From assembly GCA_964614645.1 (NCBI GenBank), contig CAZTMA010000067.1, positions 1-26,296 of the forward strand: DNA of 26,296 bases, in the 5' to 3' direction. Of this stretch, positions 22,484 through 26,296 are shown one piece after another. Position numbers and translations under genes: made by a program. The stretch is from MWBF01 sp964614645. Lineage in GTDB: Bacteria; Chloroflexota; Anaerolineae; CG2-30-64-16. The notes beneath the pieces are model-generated. The model was given only the letters and a program-made list of their open reading frames with translations, was not told where the DNA came from and made no database searches. Each line of letters opens with the position of its first letter. Within the stretch, counting starts at the first letter, position 1.

Positions 22484-23944
22484 ATGCATGCAGTCGCTAT
22501 ACCCATGAAAGACCCTATGACCTTGCAGAAACGACAAAAAACTACCCCCACCTTCCCCATCGAAGACATTCGCCAGCGCGTAGTCGGCGCCGATGTCAAA
22601 GTGCCGCTGCTGGACGGCGCGCGACGGGCTTACGTCAACTTTGACAACGCGGCCACCGCGCCGGTGCTGTGGGATGTGATAGAAACCATCGACCTGTTCA
22701 TGCCCTGGTACTCCAGCATCCACCGCGGCAAGGGGTTCAAGTCGGAAATCTCCTCTCAGGCCTATGACCAAGCGCGCGAGATTGTCGGCCAGTTCTTCGG
22801 CGCTGACCCGGCGGAACAGGTAGTCATCTTCGGCAAGAACAGCACGGAGGCCCTGAACAAGGCCGCACGGCGCATCGGGCTGACGCGTGACGACGTAGTG
22901 CTGGTTTCGCTGATGGAGCATCACTCCAACGACTTGCCCTGGCGCGAGCAGGCGCAGACCGTACACATCGGCCTGGCGCCGGACGGTTCGCTCGACATGG
23001 CGGATGTGCAGCGCAAGTTTGCAGAGCACGCGGGCCGCGTCAAGCTGCTGGCAATCAGCGGCGCGTCGAACGTCACTGGCTTCATCAACCCAATTCACGA
23101 GCTGGCTGAGCTGGCGCACGCCAACCATGCGCACATCCTGGTGGACGCGGCCCAACTCGCGCCGCACCGGGCCATCGATATGCGGCCGGCGGCTGACCCC
23201 GGCCACCTGGACTACCTCGTGGCATCGGGTCACAAGATGTACGCGCCCTTCGGGACCGGCGTGCTGATTGGCCTGCGCGCGATCTTTGCCCACGGCACGC
23301 CCGACTACACCGGCGGCGGGACCGTCGAGATCGTCACCGAGGACGATGTGTACTGGGCCGGCCCGCCGGACCGCGACGAAGCCGGCAGCCCGAACGTGGT
23401 CGGTGCAGTCGCGATGGCGGCCGCGTGCAAGGCGCTGCGCGAAATCGGGATGGACCGGCTCGCGCAGCATGAAGCCCGCCTGACGGCCTACGCGCTGCGT
23501 GAACTCGGTCAGATCGAGGGCGTGGAGATTTACGGTGACGCCGACCCAGCGCGGGCCGGCGAGCGCCTCGGCGTGATTCCGTTCAACCTGCGCGGCGTTT
23601 CACACTATCTTCTCGCGGCCATCCTCGGCGCAGAGTACGGCATCGGCGTGCGCAACGGCTGTTTCTGCGCACATCCGTATGTACTGCATCTGCTCGACAT
23701 TCCCGACCCGGTCGCGTGGAGCTGGCGCAAGCAGGTCGTCGCCGGCTTCCGGGCGCATCTGCCGGGATTGGTACGGCTCAGCTTCGGGTGCTACAATACC
23801 GAGGAAGAGGTTGATTGGCTGGTCTCCGCGCTGCGTAAGATTGCCCGCGGGGAAATCCTGGGCAACTACGTGCAGGATCCGGTCAGCGGCGCGTTCCACG
23901 AGACGGCGTTTCATCCCGATTGGGGCGGCTGCTTCAAGATTTAG
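22484..23944 (+). CDS. class V aminotransferase, cysteine-desulfurase-like PLP enzyme
   Basis: A 486-residue fold-type I PLP enzyme of the NifS/SufS/CsdA superfamily. FDNAATAPV (53-61) starts the domain; MEHHSNDLPW (144-153) holds the ring-stacking His; VDAAQLAPHR contains Asp221 that binds the pyridine nitrogen; SGHKMYAPFGTGV holds the PLP lysine K251. A Cys region NGCFCAHPY (391-399) sits where SufS has its catalytic Cys (RxGHHCAQP), with two cysteines here (393, 395). A C-terminal tail of about 40 residues, ending in HPDWGGCFKI, is longer than SufS. It may be a cysteine desulfurase or a related lyase acting on another amino acid; no Suf or Isc partners are in the window. AGGAGG five bases before the ATG is strong. 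It heads a unit with the CxxC protein and tpiA. Confidence 0.85.
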   Translation: MHAVAIPMKDPMTLQKRQKTTPTFPIEDIRQRVVGADVKVPLLDGARRAYVNFDNAATAPVLWDVIETIDLFMPWYSSIHRGKGFKSEISSQAYDQAREIVGQFFGADPAEQVVIFGKNSTEALNKAARRIGLTRDDVVLVSLMEHHSNDLPWREQAQTVHIGLAPDGSLDMADVQRKFAEHAGRVKLLAISGASNVTGFINPIHELAELAHANHAHILVDAAQLAPHRAIDMRPAADPGHLDYLVASGHKMYAPFGTGVLIGLRAIFAHGTPDYTGGGTVEIVTEDDVYWAGPPDRDEAGSPNVVGAVAMAAACKALREIGMDRLAQHEARLTAYALRELGQIEGVEIYGDADPARAGERLGVIPFNLRGVSHYLLAAILGAEYGIGVRNGCFCAHPYVLHLLDIPDPVAWSWRKQVVAGFRAHLPGLVRLSFGCYNTEEEVDWLVSALRKIARGEILGNYVQDPVSGAFHETAFHPDWGGCFKI

Positions 23945-23963
23945 CGTTCCAGAGGAGAGCAAG

Positions 23964-24416
23964 ATGAGCTTTCTGGATAGGTTGCGTGGGATGCTCGGCG
24001 GCAGCGCGGGCAAGCCGCGTGCCGGCGGTCGCGGCGGTGCGGGCGGGGGCAGCAGGTTCGGCGGCGACGATGACCAGATGCACCTGATCTATGCCAAGTG
24101 CCGGCGCTGCGGTGAACCGTTGCTGGGCCGGGTCAATATGATGAATGAGCCGAGCCAGGAAGATGACGACACCTGGATCGTGCGCAAGACGCTGAGTGGC
24201 ACCGGCGCCGTGAGCGGCGGCGGGAAAAACTACTGCTTTCAGACGGTCGAGGTGACGCTGCAGTTTGACCGGTCGAAGAAGAACGTATTAAACGCGGAAG
24301 CGAGCGGCGGCACGCTCATCAGCGCCGAAGAGTACGCGGCGCTGGTGGCCGAGCAGGCGCTGGCAGCCGAGGCAGCCGCGTCAGATGATGACACCCCCCA
24401 AGTGAAAGAGGCATGA
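23964..24416 (+). CDS. conserved-looking CxxC protein of unknown function
   Basis: A 150-residue protein I do not recognise. Residues 1-38 are basic then Gly-rich and probably disordered (SFLDRLRGMLGGSAGK). The core, about 39-125, has CRRCGEP with Cys46 and Cys49 and a third Cys at 91 (NYCFQTVEVTLQFD), suggesting a half zinc ribbon that might dimerise or complete its site with another ligand. The C-terminus is acidic/Ala-rich. The ATG at 23964, not the earlier in-frame ATG at 23679 inside the aminotransferase gene, follows GGAG. It lies 19 bases after the aminotransferase gene; its TGA is part of an ATGA that touches the tpiA frame, so the three are one unit. Confidence 0.75.
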   Translation: MSFLDRLRGMLGGSAGKPRAGGRGGAGGGSRFGGDDDQMHLIYAKCRRCGEPLLGRVNMMNEPSQEDDDTWIVRKTLSGTGAVSGGGKNYCFQTVEVTLQFDRSKKNVLNAEASGGTLISAEEYAALVAEQALAAEAAASDDDTPQVKEA

Positions 24417-24418
24417 AC

Positions 24419-25189
24419 ATGCGGAAACCGATCCTGGCCGGCAACTGGAAGATGAACAAGACACCCGCGGAGGCTGTGGAGTTCGTCCGAACCCTGATTC
24501 CCCTGGTTGCGGACTATGAGGGCGTTGAGATTGTGGTCTGCCCGCCGTTCGTCACCCTGCCCGGCGTCGCACACGCGCTGCGGGGCACGCGCATCGGCGT
24601 CGGCGCACAGAACGTCCATTGGGCCGAGAACGGCGCATATACCGGCGAGGTATCGGCCGCGATGCTTCAGGGCCTTGTGGGCTACGTCATCATCGGCCAC
24701 TCCGAGCGCCGGCAGTATTTCGGTGAGACGGACGAGTCGGTCAACAAGAAGATCAAGACTGTCCTGGCGCACGGGCTGACGCCGATCGTCTGTGTGGGCG
24801 AAGACTTAGCCCAGAACGAGGCCGGGGTCACCGACACGCTGGTCAGCGGCCAGGTGCGCGCGGCGTTCGAAGGCATCAGTGCGGACGAGGCCCGGCGCAT
24901 CGTCGTCGCCTATGAGCCCATCTGGGCCATCGGGACCGGCAAGACGGCCACCAAAGAGGTGGCGAATCGGGTCTGCGGCGAGGTCGTGCGCGGCACGCTG
25001 TCGAAGCTGTATGACGAGGAGGTCGCCCAGGCCATCCGCATCCAATACGGCGGCAGCGCGAACGAGAAGAACATCGGTGAGTTGATGGCAATGCCTGACA
25101 TCGACGGCGCGCTCATTGGCGGCGCCAGCCTCAAGACCGACGCGTTCACGGCGATGGTGCGCATCACCTCCGGGACGATTACAGATTGA
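24419..25189 (+). CDS. tpiA: triose-phosphate isomerase
   Basis: A 256-residue TIM barrel interconverting dihydroxyacetone phosphate and glyceraldehyde-3-phosphate. The active site is complete: N9 and K11 in GNWKMN, H94 in IIGHSERRQYFGE, E166 in AYEPIWAIGTGKTA, and the phosphate-binding YGGSANEKN and GGASL near the end. ATG at 24419 is chosen for AGAGG seven bases upstream and the standard MRKPILAGNWK start; the ATG at 24413 overlaps the previous stop as ATGA and would add two residues. The stop TGA falls inside the first heptamer of a repeat hairpin. Confidence 0.98.
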   Translation: MRKPILAGNWKMNKTPAEAVEFVRTLIPLVADYEGVEIVVCPPFVTLPGVAHALRGTRIGVGAQNVHWAENGAYTGEVSAAMLQGLVGYVIIGHSERRQYFGETDESVNKKIKTVLAHGLTPIVCVGEDLAQNEAGVTDTLVSGQVRAAFEGISADEARRIVVAYEPIWAIGTGKTATKEVANRVCGEVVRGTLSKLYDEEVAQAIRIQYGGSANEKNIGELMAMPDIDGALIGGASLKTDAFTAMVRITSGTITD

Positions 25190-25264
25190 AAATTGAAGAT
25201 TGAAGATTGGGCTGTGCGGTTAGTCTGGGCTAATCTTCAATCTTCAATCTTTTATCTTCAATCA
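25184..25264. repeat. AT-rich heptamer-repeat hairpin between tpiA and the metallopeptidase gene
   Basis: The left arm (25184-25211) is four heptamers GATTGAA, AATTGAA, GATTGAA, GATTGGG; the right arm (25231-25264) is the reverse complement of similar units. A perfect 17-bp core pairs (25192-25208 with 25232-25248) around a GC-richer 23-base loop. It shares its heptamer unit with the element at 20438-20510. The tpiA stop is inside it, and the next ATG begins two bases after it. Confidence 0.8.
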
Positions 25265-25265
25265 T

Positions 25266-26018
25266 ATGTCCCTCCTCCCCCAACTCCTGACCTTCACGCT
25301 GACCCTGGTGGCGCTGCTGGCGTTGAGCCGGTGGATGAACCGGCAGGTGCAGATTATCGGCCTGCGCGTGACGGGCAGCGGCACAGTCACAATCATGCTG
25401 TACTACCTGGTGATGTTCCCGGGCATCGTCCTGCACGAGTTAAGCCATTACGTCACGGCGGCTGTGTTGGGACTGCGGGTGGGCAAATTCTCGCTCGGGC
25501 CAAAGGTACGGCGGAATGCCATCGAGCTGGGGTCGGTCACGGTCAGCAGCGGCGGGGCGATGCGCGACAGCCTGGTCGGCCTCGCGCCGTTCATTGCCGG
25601 AACCCTCGTCCTGCTGCTGGTCAGCTTTCAGGTGTTCGATGTTGCTGCGCTGGGCCGCGAATGGACGCGGGCCGGGTGGACCGGCATCGCGCGGCAGCTC
25701 GACGGCATCTGGCTGGCGCCGGATTTCTGGGTCTGGGCTTATGTCATCTTTGTCGTGAGCAATGCGATGACGCCGAGCGCAGCCGATCGCCAGCCGTGGC
25801 TGGTCGCGGCCGTTTATCTGGCCGGCGCGCTGCTGCTGGCTTGGCTGCTGGGCGGGCTGCCCATCCTGACGGATGCGCTGCGCGACCGTGTCGCAGGCGC
25901 GCTGCAGATCCTCACGCTGGGCTTCGCCTTCACCGTGGCCGTCAATATTCTGATTGCTGCGTTCCTGCTGTTTGTTGAAGTCGTGATTATCCAAGTACAG
26001 CGAGGACGCCATATCTAA
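25266..26018 (+). CDS. membrane-embedded metallopeptidase-like protein (M50/S2P-like)
   Basis: A 250-residue polytopic protein with about five or six hydrophobic segments. The zinc motif HELSH (57-61) is at the end of a membrane helix (LYYLVMFPGIVLHELSHYVTA), and a later helix holds SNAMTPSAAD (165-174), resembling the Asn/Pro/Asp third-ligand motif of site-2 proteases; GLAPFIAG lies between. This fits intramembrane metalloproteases of the M50 class, though no PDZ domain is present and the substrate is unknown. No ribosome site precedes the ATG, since the repeat hairpin abuts it, so translation may be weak, coupled or leaderless. Paired hairpins follow the stop. Confidence 0.75.
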   Translation: MSLLPQLLTFTLTLVALLALSRWMNRQVQIIGLRVTGSGTVTIMLYYLVMFPGIVLHELSHYVTAAVLGLRVGKFSLGPKVRRNAIELGSVTVSSGGAMRDSLVGLAPFIAGTLVLLLVSFQVFDVAALGREWTRAGWTGIARQLDGIWLAPDFWVWAYVIFVVSNAMTPSAADRQPWLVAAVYLAGALLLAWLLGGLPILTDALRDRVAGALQILTLGFAFTVAVNILIAAFLLFVEVVIIQVQRGRHI

Positions 26019-26031
26019 CCAGCATTAAACA

Positions 26032-26099
26032 TCGAGACGCCCGATGGGGCGTCTCGACCATAGTTCAACAATGCAAAGACGCCCCGATGGGGCGTCTTT
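26032..26099. terminator. tandem twin hairpins between convergent genes
   Basis: Two hairpins share the core GACGCCC...GGGCGTC with GAT in the loop: 26032-26057 (11 bp, loop GATG) and 26075-26099 (11 bp, loop GAT). The second has AAA/TTT at the stem base, so it is a modest bidirectional terminator between convergent genes. Confidence 0.7.
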
Positions 26100-26111
26100 A
26101 GCAATCAATAC

Positions 26112-26291
26112 CTAGATCGTGTAGCACTTGCGGTGATAGATCACCTGGTGCGAGCGCGGGCGATTGCCTTCCATCTCCATGACCTTGACCATCATCAGGT
26201 CACCGAAGGCCACGTCCTGCCCACATTTGTTGCACTTGTGCCCGGTCAGGGCCTTGCGGCGCCTCTCAAGGGTTGCGGTATCCGCACCCAT
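26112..26291 (-). CDS. small CxxC zinc-finger-like protein (may extend beyond right edge)
   Basis: A 59-codon frame from ATG at 26291 to TAG at 26112. It contains HKCNKCGQD (18-26) and ends HRKCYTI, so Cys20, Cys23, His53 and Cys56 could bind one zinc ion. The middle (VAFGDLMMVKVMEM) is strand-like. Only five bases lie upstream, with no stop in frame, so the true start may be outside the window and no ribosome site can be judged. Function unknown; the size and pattern are those of small zinc-ribbon/treble-clef-like proteins. Confidence 0.65.
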   Translation of the reverse strand: MGADTATLERRRKALTGHKCNKCGQDVAFGDLMMVKVMEMEGNRPRSHQVIYHRKCYTI

Positions 26292-26296
26292 CTTAG

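Noticed and set aside
22361..23470. 369-codon minus-strand frame opposite the aminotransferase gene
   Set aside because: The plus strand has all PLP-enzyme motifs; the minus frame reads as low-complexity shadow sequence.

Overview
GC-rich bacterial chromosomal DNA carrying 20 confident protein genes, one more at the right edge, and no rRNA, tRNA, CRISPR array, integrase or transposase that I can see. Gene content fits a Chloroflexota (Anaerolineae-like) bacterium: a YvcK/CofD-like protein with two N-terminal membrane helices, a Tat-type lipoprotein peptide/oligosaccharide binding protein, several small proteins of unknown role, and SD-led genes with sigma70-like promoters. The lineage is an inference from style of gene content, not from a marker gene.

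Layout. 1-920 (-): PHP-type metallohydrolase (CehA/McbA-like), cut by the left edge. 1109-4201 (+): secreted multidomain nuclease (lamin-tail, Ig-like, OB, endonuclease/exonuclease/phosphatase). 4298-5668 (-): NSS sodium symporter. 5839-9035 (+): SGNH hydrolase overlapping by ATGA an 863-residue protein I cannot name, possibly a toroid polysaccharide-lyase-like enzyme. 9112-16953 (-): six-gene operon: Tat/lipoprotein solute-binding protein, two Opp/Dpp-type permeases, two ATPases, and a ferritin-like di-iron protein at the tail. Its promoter is a perfect TTGACA-N16-TATAAT and the ~250-nt leader is structured and holds a possible 34-codon leader peptide. 17380-19258 (+): yvcK plus a GAF protein. 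19377-21715 (+): gap and pgk, with a strong terminator. 21790-22233 (-): small four-helix membrane protein. 22484-26018 (+): class V aminotransferase/cysteine desulfurase-like enzyme, a CxxC protein, tpiA and a membrane metallopeptidase. 26112-26291 (-): small CxxC protein at the right edge.

How it fits together. The right half is central metabolism: yvcK (carbon-flux/cell-envelope regulation in other bacteria), gap, pgk and tpiA. The left half looks like nutrient scavenging: a secreted nuclease, an amino-acid-type symporter, a possible polysaccharide esterase/lyase pair and an Opp-type importer of the kind often used for oligosaccharides. The most unusual items are the SGNH/863-residue pair, the di-iron protein closing the importer operon, the importer leader whose leader-ORF ribosome site is buried in a hairpin, and two AT-rich hairpins built from a GATTGAA heptamer placed directly after gap and tpiA in otherwise GC-rich DNA.
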